Shown here: in pieces, positions 1 to 9,197 of the stretch
Layout of the letters: every line of letters starts with the position of its first letter
How positions within the stretch are numbered: position 1 is the first letter of the stretch
Source of the DNA: an uncultured Lentisphaeria bacterium
GTDB lineage: Bacteria; Verrucomicrobiota; Lentisphaeria; Oligosphaerales; Oligosphaeraceae
DNA length: 64,000 bases
Direction: 5' to 3'
NCBI GenBank assembly: GCA_934661755.1
Contig: CAKUJM010000004.1
Location: 1-64,000 of the forward strand
Position numbers and translations under genes: made by a program
Notes under the pieces: model-generated
What the model was told of the DNA's origin: nothing
What the model saw: the letters and a program-made list of their open reading frames with translations, nothing else
Database searches by the model: none

Positions 1-297
1 CAAGATATACCGTCAAGATATACCGTCAAGATATACCGTCAAGATATACCGTCAAGATATACCGTCAAGATATACCGCCAAGATATACCGCCAAGATATA
101 CCGTCAAGATATACCGCCAAGATATCCCGTCAAGATATACCGCCAAGATATCCCGTCAAGATATCCCGCCAAGATATCCCGGCAAGATATCCCGGCAAGA
201 TATCCCGGCAAGATATCCCGGCAATACCTCCCCTCAAGATACCCCCAAGATATCCCGGCAAGATATCCCGGCAAGGCATCCCGGCAAGATATCCGGA
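1..297. repeat. 13-bp degenerate tandem repeat array
   Basis: About 23 head-to-tail copies of a 13-bp unit, starting CAAGATATACCGT and drifting stepwise to CAAGATATCCCGG. Units begin at 1, 14, 27 and so on; one unit at 235-245 is 11 bp. The array is cut by the window edge, so its full length is unknown. There are no unique spacers, so it is not a CRISPR. Because 13 is not a multiple of three, all frames stay open on the minus strand as Gly-Tyr-Leu/Arg-Asp-Ile periodic peptides, but nothing suggests translation. It is a minisatellite (VNTR). Confidence 0.95.
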
Positions 298-587
298 AGG
301 GTGGTTCTTTTGCGCCATGATTTTGTATTTTTTGGGGGCATGTACACCCGACATGCCCCACCAGAATTTCTCATTCTGACGCAAAATCACCTAACTTCAC
401 GAGTCCAAGGCCAGGATATCCGCAGGCATTTTTGTGGCCCTTTTGGCGTCAATGCGACCGTGCACGGTAGCGGTTCAATGCCGCATTGACGCCAGAACGC
501 CATGGATTTGCGGTCCGGCACCATGGCGCCAAGCTTTCCAGCCCTGGCCGCCCGCCCATGCAGTGCGCGAGCCGGCCTATTTTCTCC
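298..587. other. Non-coding, hairpin-rich stretch downstream of the GH2-like gene
   Basis: I see no gene here. There are three perfect inverted repeats: 335-343 with 351-359 (9 bp, 7-nt loop), 362-367 with 373-378 (6 bp), and 444-456 with 482-494 (13 bp). The interval of the last holds a perfect 12-bp palindrome at 457-468. On the minus strand this is the 3' side of the large GH2-like gene ending at 588. None of the hairpins is followed by a T run on that strand, so they are not textbook terminators. The string TTTTGCGCCATGATTT at 308-323 recurs in other intergenic regions of the window. Confidence 0.6.
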
Positions 588-3500
588 TCAATACTGCCGA
601 ATCCAGTCGGGGTTGTAGTCATAATCGCGGGCATCGCCTTCAGACAGCCGCTTCCAGAAGCGGTTGTTGGCGCCGGCATTGGTCAGCCGCACCTCGGCGT
701 CCACCAGTCCGCCGGGGGCTTTTTGGCATTCGATGCGCACGGCAATGACGTTGCTGCCGGGCTTGAGGACGCCATCGGGAATATCGTATACCCGTCGGTG
801 TTCGCTGGCGCTGCCGACCTCCACGCCATTGACGTATGCATGGTCAGTGGCATTGACATGTCCCAGTTCGAGCCGCATGCCTTTTTCTGCCGCCTGTTCC
901 GGCGTCAGATTAAAGCGCAGCCGGTACCAGCTCACGCCGGCGTAATCGCGCTCCAGGAAGGCCTCGTAGCCGATTCCGGGACGGACGAACTCGCCGCCGA
1001 GAGTCTGCTGCCCGCTGAGCCATTTGCCGGTGCCGTCCTCGCCATCCTGGCGTTTTTCAGCCAAGCCGGTGTTTTCCGGATCCAGCGAGAACTCCCATTT
1101 CAGGTTTCGCAGCGGGATGGTCAGGCTGTGATCGATGTGGTATGGCGCGGCCGAGTCGGCCAGGTAGGCGCCGTGCGACACCATCAGCGCACTGAGCAAC
1201 CGGTCGATCTTGGCGCTTTGCATTTTTTTCGCATCGAACAATTGCGGCGACAGCGTGCAGAAGGCATAGCTGCCACGGCCGTGCGCCACTTGCAGCATCA
1301 CTGCCGGCGAGGTGCTTAGCGACGACTTCGGAAAATTGGTGAATGCCGGCAATTCCGGATTGCCGCGCCAGTACAGCTCGCATTCGCTCCAGCCCTCCAG
1401 CCAGGCGCCGGTGCCATCGCAGGTGCGGACCGCCTTTTCGGCATCCTTCACGGTCCCCATCTGCAACAGGAATGGCAACCACGAGCCGTACCATTTTTCG
1501 CTGGTGTGCAAATAGAGGATCCGTCCGCCATTGTAGACGTAGTCCGACAGCTTCAGTGCCGCCGCAGTCAGCATCTCCCAATCCGGATCCGACACAATCA
1601 GCAGCCGCAGGTGATCCAGCGGATCTGACAGTTCAACCGGTGCATATTCCACGCCGTAGCGTTCCAGCAGCGCCCGGCCATTATCGCCGCCGATGAATCC
1701 GACCTGTCCGAAAGCGCCGCCGCGGGTGGCCAGGTAGTCCACCATCCGGTCGAACAGGGTGGTGGCCACCGGATCGAGGCCCAGCCGCGAGCCGATTTCC
1801 AGTTGCGAGCCGATCCAGCCGGCGCGCTTGCCGCGGTATTCCAGCAACGGCGTCTGATAGAGGTCAAAGCCGCTGACCAGCAATGACAGGAAGCTGCCGC
1901 AATATGGGCGGCGGAAGACATTCCCCGCCACCATCCCGCGGTTGCCCCAATCGGTCCACTGGGCATTCGACCAGACGTGGCCGGGTTCGGCGTTGCCGTA
2001 GGCCGGCAGGAGCGAATGGCTGCCGCGCCATTCGGCAAAATCGGAGTCCTGCAGTCCATCGAGAATCGGATGCGACGGCGCGTTGATGAAGACCTGGCGG
2101 CTGCGGCTCTTGATCAGTTCCGGGGAGGCGTTGTCCAGCTGTTCCATCACCAGCGTGCGGATGCCATGTTTTTCCGCCAGGTCGGAGAAATCCGGGACCT
2201 CGGCGCATTGCGACAATGCGCCGGGAGCGATCACCAGCACCCGCGATGCGTCGATGGCATCGGCCGACAGCGCGTCGACGGTCTTCACATCGTAGCCCAG
2301 CTTCGCCAGCGAGTCCAGAAATTCCGCCGTACCTCCGAAGACGCCGATTGCGGCGACTGCCGGACGCGCCGCCGGGAAAAGCGTAATCTGCTGCGCGGCG
2401 TTTTTTACGATTTCGCCGCCATCGCGTTTCTTCAGGACAATCTTCAGGGTGTAGTCGCGGCGGCTGGACACCATCGGCGTCTGCAGCGCAAATGGCACCT
2501 GGGCATTGCCGTATGCGGACACCACTACCGGGACGGCCGTCCGTGCCGTCACCATGCCGGCGCCGTCCAACAGCACGGCCTCGGCCTCGCAATTCAGATC
2601 AACGCCGGCCATATTGACCACGCCGACGGCGCGCCGCAATTCCTCGCCTCCCCAGAAGGCGTGATCATCTTCATAGATGTCCTCGCCGGCGCCGATTATC
2701 CGCATGCTGATCCTGTCCATCGCGGCCTTGAAGGGCGTGGAGACCAGATTCGGCCGGAAGTCCAGCGACGGGCTGTCAATATCAAAGAGGGGCAGCACAT
2801 GCGATCCCCACAGGATTGCCGGCTTCACGCCGGGGCGGGTCAGGTCATTGCCCCATGGCGGTGCCGGCGGACAGGTGAATGCGGCGGTCAGGAAGCGTCC
2901 GGAGAGATACTCGAATGGCGCCAGCCCCGCCAGCCCATCGTATCTCCAGAAGAATATTGTCCGCTCGATCGAGGCATCGAGCACCTTGGCGTACATATCG
3001 GAGAGGAAGCAGTATTCGCGGCTGGCGTCCACGCCGTCATTGCCGCGGCTTGATGCCAGCAGGTCGTTATGGGCGCCATCCCAGGCAAAGGTGGTCTTGA
3101 TGGTCTTTTCGCGATAGGCGGCCGGCCCCAGGATCCGGGCGCCGTTTTCCTGCCAGTAGTAGAATTCCGGCTGGTTCCGGATGCGCCCCCACAAATTGAG
3201 ATGGGCGTAGGAGCCGTGGTATGGCACTGCGTATTCGCCGCAATAGACCGGAATATCCTTTTCCCGGGCATAGCGGGAGAACAGCGCCGACAGTTCGGCC
3301 CAGGGCGCTCCCCAGGTGTGGTAGATATGCACGCCATAGGCATTGCCGACATGGGCGCTGGCGCCGGTAAGCACCTCGGCGTCCGGGAAGAAATCCCGCA
3401 CCTGCTGTGCGACCGCCTCCAGCTTCGCCGCACGCTTTACCGGATCGCCGGCGAAATTGGGATCCGCGCCATCCGCCAGCTCCACCTGACCGTCCGGGAG

Positions 3501-4919
3501 GTACTTGTGGTATTGCGTCGCGTAGCGCGACATCCCGATATAGGCGGGATTGCAGCCACTGGCCGACATCTGGAAGTAGACATTGATCAATATCGCCACC
3601 AGCGACGGATGGTTGTCCAGGCGTCCGGAGACTACGTTTTCCTCCGCCAGCACCCGCCACATCTGCGCGCATTCCGCCGGAGTGTGGTTGTTGAATTCGT
3701 CATATGACAGCTCACAGCGCTCGACGCACAGGAATCCCTCCTCGTCGGCGATATCGTAGAATGACGCCGCATTCATCCGCTGGGAATAAACCGCATTGAT
3801 GCCGAAGAGCTTCATCAGCCGGATGCATTTGCGGGTGACGTTGTCCGTGGTCTGCCACAATGGCGCCCACATCCCCTGCCAGGATGAGTCGGTATTGATC
3901 ATCAGCGGCTTGCCGTTGAGCAGGAATTTTCCGCCAGCCGTGGTCAGTTCGCGGAAACCGAAGCGGATCGACGCCTGATCGACTTCCCGGCCGCCGGCGA
4001 CCAGCCGGCAGTCCAGATAGTAGAGATTCGGCTCATCGACGCTCCACAATTTCGGCGTGATCCAATCGATGGTCACGGAGGGCGCGTACGGCATCGAGGC
4101 ACGGTGCACCACCTCGTTGCTTTGGGCGTCCCGGACCGCAAGCTCCAGCGTCCCCCGGAAACCGTCGGGGAGGGTGCCATGGACAAAGTCAATGCGCATT
4201 TGCCGCAAATCCACGAAGGTCGAGATGCGCGGCGCCCCGAAATTTCTGCGGGGGCGGATGGAGAGCCAGACATTGTCCTGCAGCCCGGCACGGGTCAGGT
4301 CGCCCTCGCCATCCGGCATTGTCGCCACAAACAGCTCGTTCCTTTCGCCGACCGGCTTGAGGGCGGCGGTGATGTCCACCCAGCAGGCGGGCGTCACCAT
4401 ATTGAGCTTTGCCGCATGTCCCGGCAAGGGGATGTTTTGTCCATTGACAATGACAATGCCCTTTGAATAAAGCGCGTCGAACTTGAGCAGCAGCTGTGAC
4501 TTTTCCGCTTCGGGCGGAGTCGCAAATTCGCGGTAATACCATCCCTGGGCGAAAGAATCGTAGTCCTTGCCGTGAATCTTGTCAACCGCCCGCCCATCCG
4601 CAGTCCGGAAGAAATTGCATTTCGGCCCCGACCGCCAGAAACTGGGGACCAGGTAATAGCCCCATTCCTCGGAAAAAGGCGGCGGGGCGGACTGCTCCGA
4701 CTCGCAGAAGGCAAAGCGCCAGAATCCATTGAGCGAGATGTCGACCCGGGCATTGCCCTGGTTGCGGCGATATGCGCCTGCAAGATCCCATTGTTCCAGC
4801 GTGGCGGGATCAGCCCGCCGCACTTTCCACTCCGGAAAATAGACGTGATCCGCCCCGGGCAGCAGACCGCAGGCCAGCGACAGAAGCAACAGGGCAATGG
4901 CAAGGCAGTGTTTTTTCAT
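588..4919 (-). CDS. Large secreted GH2-like glycoside hydrolase (beta-galactosidase superfamily)
   Basis: 1443 aa. The ATG at 4919 opens a clear signal peptide (MKKHCLAIALLLL). A GTG at 4962-4964 would add 15 polar residues and is less likely. Order: N-terminal jelly-roll sugar-binding region, Ig-like domain ending FGFREL, TIM barrel from the GKFLLNGKPL segment, then a long C-terminal part with a further galactose-binding-like module near the end (YVNGVEVG). A nucleophile-like Glu562 lies in CGEYA. The acid/base position that reads GNE in normal GH2 enzymes reads INVYF at residues 445-449, with no Glu. The chain is far longer than a typical GH2 (about 600-1000 aa). The gene follows the pseudopilin-like gene by about 50 bp and is probably co-transcribed. 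GH2-like fold is confident; substrate unknown and activity uncertain. Confidence 0.85.
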   Translation of the reverse strand: MKKHCLAIALLLLSLACGLLPGADHVYFPEWKVRRADPATLEQWDLAGAYRRNQGNARVDISLNGFWRFAFCESEQSAPPPFSEEWGYYLVPSFWRSGPKCNFFRTADGRAVDKIHGKDYDSFAQGWYYREFATPPEAEKSQLLLKFDALYSKGIVIVNGQNIPLPGHAAKLNMVTPACWVDITAALKPVGERNELFVATMPDGEGDLTRAGLQDNVWLSIRPRRNFGAPRISTFVDLRQMRIDFVHGTLPDGFRGTLELAVRDAQSNEVVHRASMPYAPSVTIDWITPKLWSVDEPNLYYLDCRLVAGGREVDQASIRFGFRELTTAGGKFLLNGKPLMINTDSSWQGMWAPLWQTTDNVTRKCIRLMKLFGINAVYSQRMNAASFYDIADEEGFLCVERCELSYDEFNNHTPAECAQMWRVLAEENVVSGRLDNHPSLVAILINVYFQMSASGCNPAYIGMSRYATQYHKYLPDGQVELADGADPNFAGDPVKRAAKLEAVAQQVRDFFPDAEVLTGASAHVGNAYGVHIYHTWGAPWAELSALFSRYAREKDIPVYCGEYAVPYHGSYAHLNLWGRIRNQPEFYYWQENGARILGPAAYREKTIKTTFAWDGAHNDLLASSRGNDGVDASREYCFLSDMYAKVLDASIERTIFFWRYDGLAGLAPFEYLSGRFLTAAFTCPPAPPWGNDLTRPGVKPAILWGSHVLPLFDIDSPSLDFRPNLVSTPFKAAMDRISMRIIGAGEDIYEDDHAFWGGEELRRAVGVVNMAGVDLNCEAEAVLLDGAGMVTARTAVPVVVSAYGNAQVPFALQTPMVSSRRDYTLKIVLKKRDGGEIVKNAAQQITLFPAARPAVAAIGVFGGTAEFLDSLAKLGYDVKTVDALSADAIDASRVLVIAPGALSQCAEVPDFSDLAEKHGIRTLVMEQLDNASPELIKSRSRQVFINAPSHPILDGLQDSDFAEWRGSHSLLPAYGNAEPGHVWSNAQWTDWGNRGMVAGNVFRRPYCGSFLSLLVSGFDLYQTPLLEYRGKRAGWIGSQLEIGSRLGLDPVATTLFDRMVDYLATRGGAFGQVGFIGGDNGRALLERYGVEYAPVELSDPLDHLRLLIVSDPDWEMLTAAALKLSDYVYNGGRILYLHTSEKWYGSWLPFLLQMGTVKDAEKAVRTCDGTGAWLEGWSECELYWRGNPELPAFTNFPKSSLSTSPAVMLQVAHGRGSYAFCTLSPQLFDAKKMQSAKIDRLLSALMVSHGAYLADSAAPYHIDHSLTIPLRNLKWEFSLDPENTGLAEKRQDGEDGTGKWLSGQQTLGGEFVRPGIGYEAFLERDYAGVSWYRLRFNLTPEQAAEKGMRLELGHVNATDHAYVNGVEVGSASEHRRVYDIPDGVLKPGSNVIAVRIECQKAPGGLVDAEVRLTNAGANNRFWKRLSEGDARDYDYNPDWIRQY

Positions 4920-4970
4920 GGAATTAAAGGGAGAAGGCAGAGGGGAGGACAGAGGAATCCGCACACCGTG

Positions 4971-5741
4971 TCAATACACCCACACCGGCGGGTTGCTGGT
5001 GTCCCACTCGCCGCCCCAGCGCTTGAAGTGTTCGTCGCGGGTAGTGGGCGCGACATGGCCGTCGCCGTATGCCATGTTCACCTTCATCCGGTCATGGATC
5101 GCCCAGGCGTTGGATGCCCAGGCCACTGCCCCTCCGTAATTCAGGTTGTTTCTGGTGGTCAGCGCGTATGCCTGCTCGTCCGAGGTGACACGCGAGCACA
5201 CCGCAAAGATATAATCCGACGGCTTCAGCATCTTGGTGTAGATCAGCACCGAACACCCATCTTTCGAAAATACCGGGCTGCCACCTCTGACTCCCTCAGC
5301 GTGCCATTGACCATTGACTGTCACGCAGCCGTTCATGTTTGCGCCATAGCAGTTCTCCTTGATCTGATCCTCGATTTTGGTCAGGTCGATCCGGCGTTTG
5401 TTTTCCGGGCAACGGACGGACTTTTCGTTCCTCTCGAGAGTTTTGGCCTCGAGCATCACGCTGGTGTACGAAAACCTGCTATTTTGCCCCTGCATGATCA
5501 GCTGATCTTCCCAGTCGGTGCTGTAGGTCAATGCCGCCAGCGACAGCTGCTTGAGGTTGTTGATGCAGGAGGTGCCCTTGGCCTTGCTGCGGGCCTTCTG
5601 CAATGACGGCAACAGCATGCTGGCGAGGATCGCAATGATCGCGATGACCACCAACAGCTCGATCAAAGTAAATGAATTGCGCGGGATTCTGCGCACTTTC
5701 CGCAAGCACCGTGCGACGGACAAGATAGCGAGGTTCGACAT
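4971..5741 (-). CDS. Pseudopilin-like secreted protein (prepilin N-terminus, DGH motif)
   Basis: 256 aa. The start at 5741 is supported by AGGAG nine nt upstream; an in-frame start 18 codons earlier lacks this. Residues 24-43 are the hydrophobic FTLIELL helix of type IV/type II prepilins, with Glu at the +5 position. The residue before Phe is Ser, not the Gly normally needed by prepilin peptidase. A conserved CINNLKQL segment follows, and near the C-terminus YGDGHV matches the DGH signature of the DUF1559-like proteins abundant in Lentisphaerota and Planctomycetes. It is the first gene of a two-gene minus-strand unit with the GH2-like enzyme. Individual function is unknown; envelope anchoring or substrate capture is an inference. 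Confidence 0.88.
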   Translation of the reverse strand: MSNLAILSVARCLRKVRRIPRNSFTLIELLVVIAIIAILASMLLPSLQKARSKAKGTSCINNLKQLSLAALTYSTDWEDQLIMQGQNSRFSYTSVMLEAKTLERNEKSVRCPENKRRIDLTKIEDQIKENCYGANMNGCVTVNGQWHAEGVRGGSPVFSKDGCSVLIYTKMLKPSDYIFAVCSRVTSDEQAYALTTRNNLNYGGAVAWASNAWAIHDRMKVNMAYGDGHVAPTTRDEHFKRWGGEWDTSNPPVWVY

Positions 5742-5922
5742 ATTCTGTTTTCTCCTGTTCTTAGTGAATCTCAAAACCAGGTTGCGAAACGCCACTTCTG
5801 GATCTGGGCGACCGTGGCTGTACTCGCAGATATTTTAGCCAAAAAGCACCGCCGCAAAAATAACGATTTCCTTAATTATTATGAGATTTTCGGTAAAAAA
5901 AGGCGGAGAGGAACAGGGAGAG

Positions 5923-5929
5923 AATATAA
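5923..5929 (-). promoter_or_regulatory. -10-like box TTATATT for the pseudopilin/GH2 unit
   Basis: TTATATT on the minus strand, about 180 bp before the pseudopilin start. No convincing -35 is seen at 16-18 bp. It is called because the same heptamer recurs upstream of other transcription units in this window. Confidence 0.4.
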
Positions 5930-5987
5930 CCTCAAAAACCGTCCGCCTCCGTTCGCCTCCATTTTCCGTGGGACGGGGGGCAGTGGG

Positions 5988-5994
5988 TTATATT
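5988..5994 (+). promoter_or_regulatory. -10-like box TTATATT for the Gfo/Idh-ABC unit
   Basis: TTATATT on the plus strand inside GGGTTATATTAAG. It predicts a start near 6001 and a leader of about 150 nt before the ATG at 6151. No clear -35 box. Confidence 0.4.
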
Positions 5995-6150
5995 AAGGGT
6001 TGTCGCGTTTTTCTCCGCAAGGGCGGTCGGGTGCGGTTTTGCCGTTGCCGCCGATGGCGCATCATTTCCGGCATCCGGGCCTTTGCGAAGATTCCCTTTC
6101 CTCCGGAGGAGGTTCTTCCGGCATACTCAAGTACATAGAAGCAACCATCC

Positions 6151-7185
6151 ATGAAAAAGCTAAAAGTCGGCATTATCGGCTGCGGGCGCATTTCCCGTTT
6201 TCACGCCATGCCTGCCAAGGCGCAGGAAAATGCCGTAGTCAAGGCGGTCTGCGATTTGATTCCCAAGCGTGCCGAGGGGCTGGCCAAGCTCATTGGCGGC
6301 GCCAGGACCTACACCGACTACGAGGAGATGATCGAGAAGGAGAAGCTGGATGTCGTGCACATCTGCCTGCCGCATTACCTCCACGCGCCGGTGGCGATCC
6401 GCGCCATGGAGCTGGGGTGCGATGTCTTGACCGAGAAGCCGATGGCCATTTCGATGAGCCAGGCCGAGGCGATGGTCGCCGCCGCCAGGAAGCACAAGCG
6501 CAAGCTGGGCGTCATCTTCCAGAACCGCTACAATGCGGGATCGCAGCTGGTCAAGCAGGCGCTGGACAGCGGCCGGCTGGGCAATGTCCTCTCCGCCAAA
6601 TGCAATGTGACCTGGTGCCGTCCGGAGGAATACTACACATCCAGCAACTGGAAGGGCACCTGGGACAAGGAAGGCGGCGGCGCGATCATCGACCAGGCCA
6701 TCCACACCATCGACCTGATGTGCTGGTTCCTGGGCTATGACATCGACTACGTCGATTGTTCGCTGGCCAATCGCCATCACAAGGGCATCATCGAGGTGGA
6801 GGACTGCGCCGACGGCCTGATCGTCTTCAAGAACGGCGTCTGCGCCTCCTTCTGGGCGATGAACTACTTTGCGCACGACTCCGATGTCGAGATCGAGCTG
6901 GCCTGCGAGAATGGCACCGCGCTGATTCGGGCCGAGCGCGGAACGGTGCGTCTCAATGACGGGCGGGAATTTTCCGCGGCGCCCGACACCCGCGAGTGCT
7001 TCGACTACGGCGGCGGGCCGTCCTACTGGGGTGCCAGCCACTACAAGGAAATCACCGATTTCTATCAATGCATTGGCGCCGGCAAGCAGCCGCCGATCAC
7101 GGGCGAGGAGGTCCTGGGCACCGCCCACAAGATGATCATGGCGCTCTACGAATCCGGACGCGAGGACAAGGTGGTCAAATTCTAA
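6151..7185 (+). CDS. Gfo/Idh/MocA family NAD(P)-dependent dehydrogenase
   Basis: 344 aa, normal length for the family. The N-terminal Rossmann fold starts at once (GIIGCGRISRFHA, residues 8-20), and the family Glu-Lys-Pro signature is at residues 95-97 (TEKPM), where Lys is the usual catalytic residue. The C-terminal alpha/beta domain contains DQAIHTIDLMCW, with the His expected near the substrate. The enzyme probably oxidises or reduces a sugar, inositol or glycoside hydroxyl using NAD(P); the substrate cannot be named. There is no Shine-Dalgarno; the ATG is preceded by AACCATCC. The ABC exporter gene starts 19 bp downstream, so the two are probably one transcript ending at the terminator at 9148. 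Confidence 0.9.
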   Translation: MKKLKVGIIGCGRISRFHAMPAKAQENAVVKAVCDLIPKRAEGLAKLIGGARTYTDYEEMIEKEKLDVVHICLPHYLHAPVAIRAMELGCDVLTEKPMAISMSQAEAMVAAARKHKRKLGVIFQNRYNAGSQLVKQALDSGRLGNVLSAKCNVTWCRPEEYYTSSNWKGTWDKEGGGAIIDQAIHTIDLMCWFLGYDIDYVDCSLANRHHKGIIEVEDCADGLIVFKNGVCASFWAMNYFAHDSDVEIELACENGTALIRAERGTVRLNDGREFSAAPDTRECFDYGGGPSYWGASHYKEITDFYQCIGAGKQPPITGEEVLGTAHKMIMALYESGREDKVVKF

Positions 7186-7204
7186 CCGCCATCGGCTTGG
7201 AACC

Positions 7205-9142
7205 ATGGGTGACCTGCGGCGTGATTTGAGCACCATCCTCACTGGCAATGACTGGTTCCGTCTTGCCGCGCTGCTGGTCATCCTGCTGATCAACTCCGCC
7301 ATCGAGCTGGTTGCGCTCATGGCGGTGCCGTTGTTCATTGCGGTGCTCATGGATTGTGCCGACGCCGCGCCGGACGCCACCGGTCGCGGCCTGGAGCTGC
7401 TACATGCATTTTGCCGATGGATCGGGGTGTCCACACCGCTGGGCATCGCCATTGCCGCCGGCGCGATATTGCTGTCGCTCAACCTTCTCCGGCTGATGTG
7501 GTCGACTGCCGGGATCTATTTGCAGGCCCGCTTTCTAGCCAATCGTCGAATTGCGCTGGCCAGTCGGCTCCTCGATTGCTATCTGCTGTCTGACAGCGCC
7601 GACTTGTCAGGTTATTACCACCTGCCGTGCGATCCGGCATTCCTGCGCGGCCGCAACCGCTCCGATCTGGTCAATCGCTGTGTCAATGAATCCGACCGGG
7701 TGATCAAGGATCTGGTGGGCAGTGCCTTGCTCTTCATCCAGCACGCGGTCATCGGCGCCGCCATCGTCGCCCTGCTCTTCTGGAGCATGCCGCTGATCAC
7801 CGCCACCGCGCTGTTGTCGATGGCAATTTTTGCCGGCGGCTACCTCCTTTTGCGTCGTCGGCAATTGCGTCATTTAAGCCAGATTGACCTGGCCGCCCGC
7901 ACCAGCGCGCTGCAGGATGCCACCGAGGCGCTGGCCACTGCCGAAGATACGCGGCTGGCCGGCACCCGCGGCTTTTTCGCCTCGCGTTTCCACCGCAATA
8001 TCGAGAAGAGCGCCGACAGCTACCGCAAGAATATCCTGCATATCCAATTCGTCTGGCCATATCTGGAATTTGTGTCGCTTTTCACCCTGATGCTGGTCAC
8101 CTTGATGTCGCTGGTGCTCAGCCGCGGCGACATTGCCGCCGTAGCCACCCGGATTTCGCTGTTGGCGATGGCGTTGATCCGTTTGCGCTCCAGCGCAATC
8201 AACCTTGTCGTCACCGGCGCCCAGGTGCGTTTCAACCGTGCCGCGCTGGCCGAGTTGTCGAAGGATTTGCGATCGCCAGGGAGCGATCATCGCCCCAAGG
8301 ATATCATTCACGAGGATGAGTTGCCACCATGGCAATTTTGCGATTCGCTGGTTTTGCGTGATATCTTTTTCAGTTATGACGCAGTAGACCACAACAGCTA
8401 CGCGCTCCAAAATATCAACCTTACCATCCATGCCGGCCAGTCAATCGGCATTGCCGGTGGCACGGGCTGTGGCAAAAGCACCCTGCTGCGGGTGATCGCC
8501 ACTTTGGAGATGCGTTATACCGGCGGGATGATCATCGATGGCCGGAAACTATCCTATCGTCCGGCGGTGCGCCAAGCCATGATCGAGGGCAGGTGCTGCT
8601 TTTTTGAGGACACGCCCCTGGATCGCCATTTGCTTTTTGCATGGCGTCATGCCATTGGCTATGTCCCGCAGCGCATCGCCATCATCAACGATACCATCGC
8701 CGCCAATATCGCGCTGGGGCTTCCTCCGGAAAAACGCGACCGTGCGGCAATTGATCGCGCCCTGGCCGAATCGCAATTGTCATCCTTCGTAGCCTCATTG
8801 CCCGAGGGCCTGGAGACCACCCTGGGGGATGACGGGGTACGGCTTTCCGGGGGACAGCTCCAGCGCATCGGCATTGCCCGCGCCCTCTACCACAATCCGC
8901 AGGTGTTGCTTTTGGATGAGGCAACCGCCGCTCTCGACAATGAAACCGAGGCGGCGATTGCGCACACCCTGGCATCCATGCACGGCAGGCGCACCATCAT
9001 CATCGTCGCCCACCGGCTATCGACAATCCGCGGCTGCGACCGGATATTCTTCATGGACGCCGGGAAAATCATCGACAGCGGACGCTACGACGAGTTATAC
9101 GGGAGCTGCCCCCAATTCCGCGCCATGGCGGATGCGCGATAG
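7205..9142 (+). CDS. Full-length ABC exporter (membrane and ATPase domains fused)
   Basis: 645 aa. The N-terminal half (about 1-350) has about six hydrophobic segments of a type I exporter membrane domain. The C-terminal half is the nucleotide-binding domain: Walker A GGTGCGKST from residue 418, signature LSGGQLQRIGIAR, Walker B VLLLDEATAALD and an H-loop in IIVAHRLSTI. One half-transporter of this design works as a homodimer in the inner membrane. The segment between Walker A and the signature has an insertion-like stretch (about residues 445-480, GRCCFFEDTPLD) that is longer than usual. The cargo is unknown. It lies 19 bp behind the dehydrogenase gene and just before a strong terminator. 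Confidence 0.9.
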   Translation: MGDLRRDLSTILTGNDWFRLAALLVILLINSAIELVALMAVPLFIAVLMDCADAAPDATGRGLELLHAFCRWIGVSTPLGIAIAAGAILLSLNLLRLMWSTAGIYLQARFLANRRIALASRLLDCYLLSDSADLSGYYHLPCDPAFLRGRNRSDLVNRCVNESDRVIKDLVGSALLFIQHAVIGAAIVALLFWSMPLITATALLSMAIFAGGYLLLRRRQLRHLSQIDLAARTSALQDATEALATAEDTRLAGTRGFFASRFHRNIEKSADSYRKNILHIQFVWPYLEFVSLFTLMLVTLMSLVLSRGDIAAVATRISLLAMALIRLRSSAINLVVTGAQVRFNRAALAELSKDLRSPGSDHRPKDIIHEDELPPWQFCDSLVLRDIFFSYDAVDHNSYALQNINLTIHAGQSIGIAGGTGCGKSTLLRVIATLEMRYTGGMIIDGRKLSYRPAVRQAMIEGRCCFFEDTPLDRHLLFAWRHAIGYVPQRIAIINDTIAANIALGLPPEKRDRAAIDRALAESQLSSFVASLPEGLETTLGDDGVRLSGGQLQRIGIARALYHNPQVLLLDEATAALDNETEAAIAHTLASMHGRRTIIIVAHRLSTIRGCDRIFFMDAGKIIDSGRYDELYGSCPQFRAMADAR

Positions 9143-9147
9143 CGCAA

Positions 9148-9182
9148 GGGCGGACGCCCATCACGGCGTCCGCCCCGTTTTT
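9148..9182 (+). terminator. Rho-independent terminator after the ABC exporter
   Basis: Perfect 11-bp stem GGGCGGACGCC / GGCGTCCGCCC (9148-9158 with 9165-9175), 6-nt loop, then CGTTTTT. It closes the 6151-9142 unit and sits just before the convergent end of the alpha-galactosidase gene. Confidence 0.92.
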
Positions 9183-9197
9183 CCCGCCATTGCCGGG

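Larger units (their letters stand above)
5742..6150. other. Divergent intergenic region with two facing TTATATT promoters
   Basis: A 409-bp gap between the minus-strand pseudopilin unit and the plus-strand dehydrogenase. I find no gene or RNA. It has an A/T-rich part at about 5830-5940 and a G/C-rich leader at 6000-6130. Two -10-like boxes on opposite strands are listed separately. The plus-strand transcript would carry a leader of about 150 nt with several short G/C-rich stems, but no known riboswitch pattern. Confidence 0.6.

Noticed and set aside
1..297. CRISPR array
   Set aside because: The repeats are contiguous 13-mers with no spacers and no cas genes nearby.
104..390. Short reading frames through the tandem repeat
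   Set aside because: They follow from the 13-bp period; no ribosome site, no coding bias.
6160..7482. 440-residue open frame opposite the Gfo/Idh gene
   Set aside because: It is antisense to a well-supported enzyme and extends into the ABC exporter; open because of high GC at third positions.
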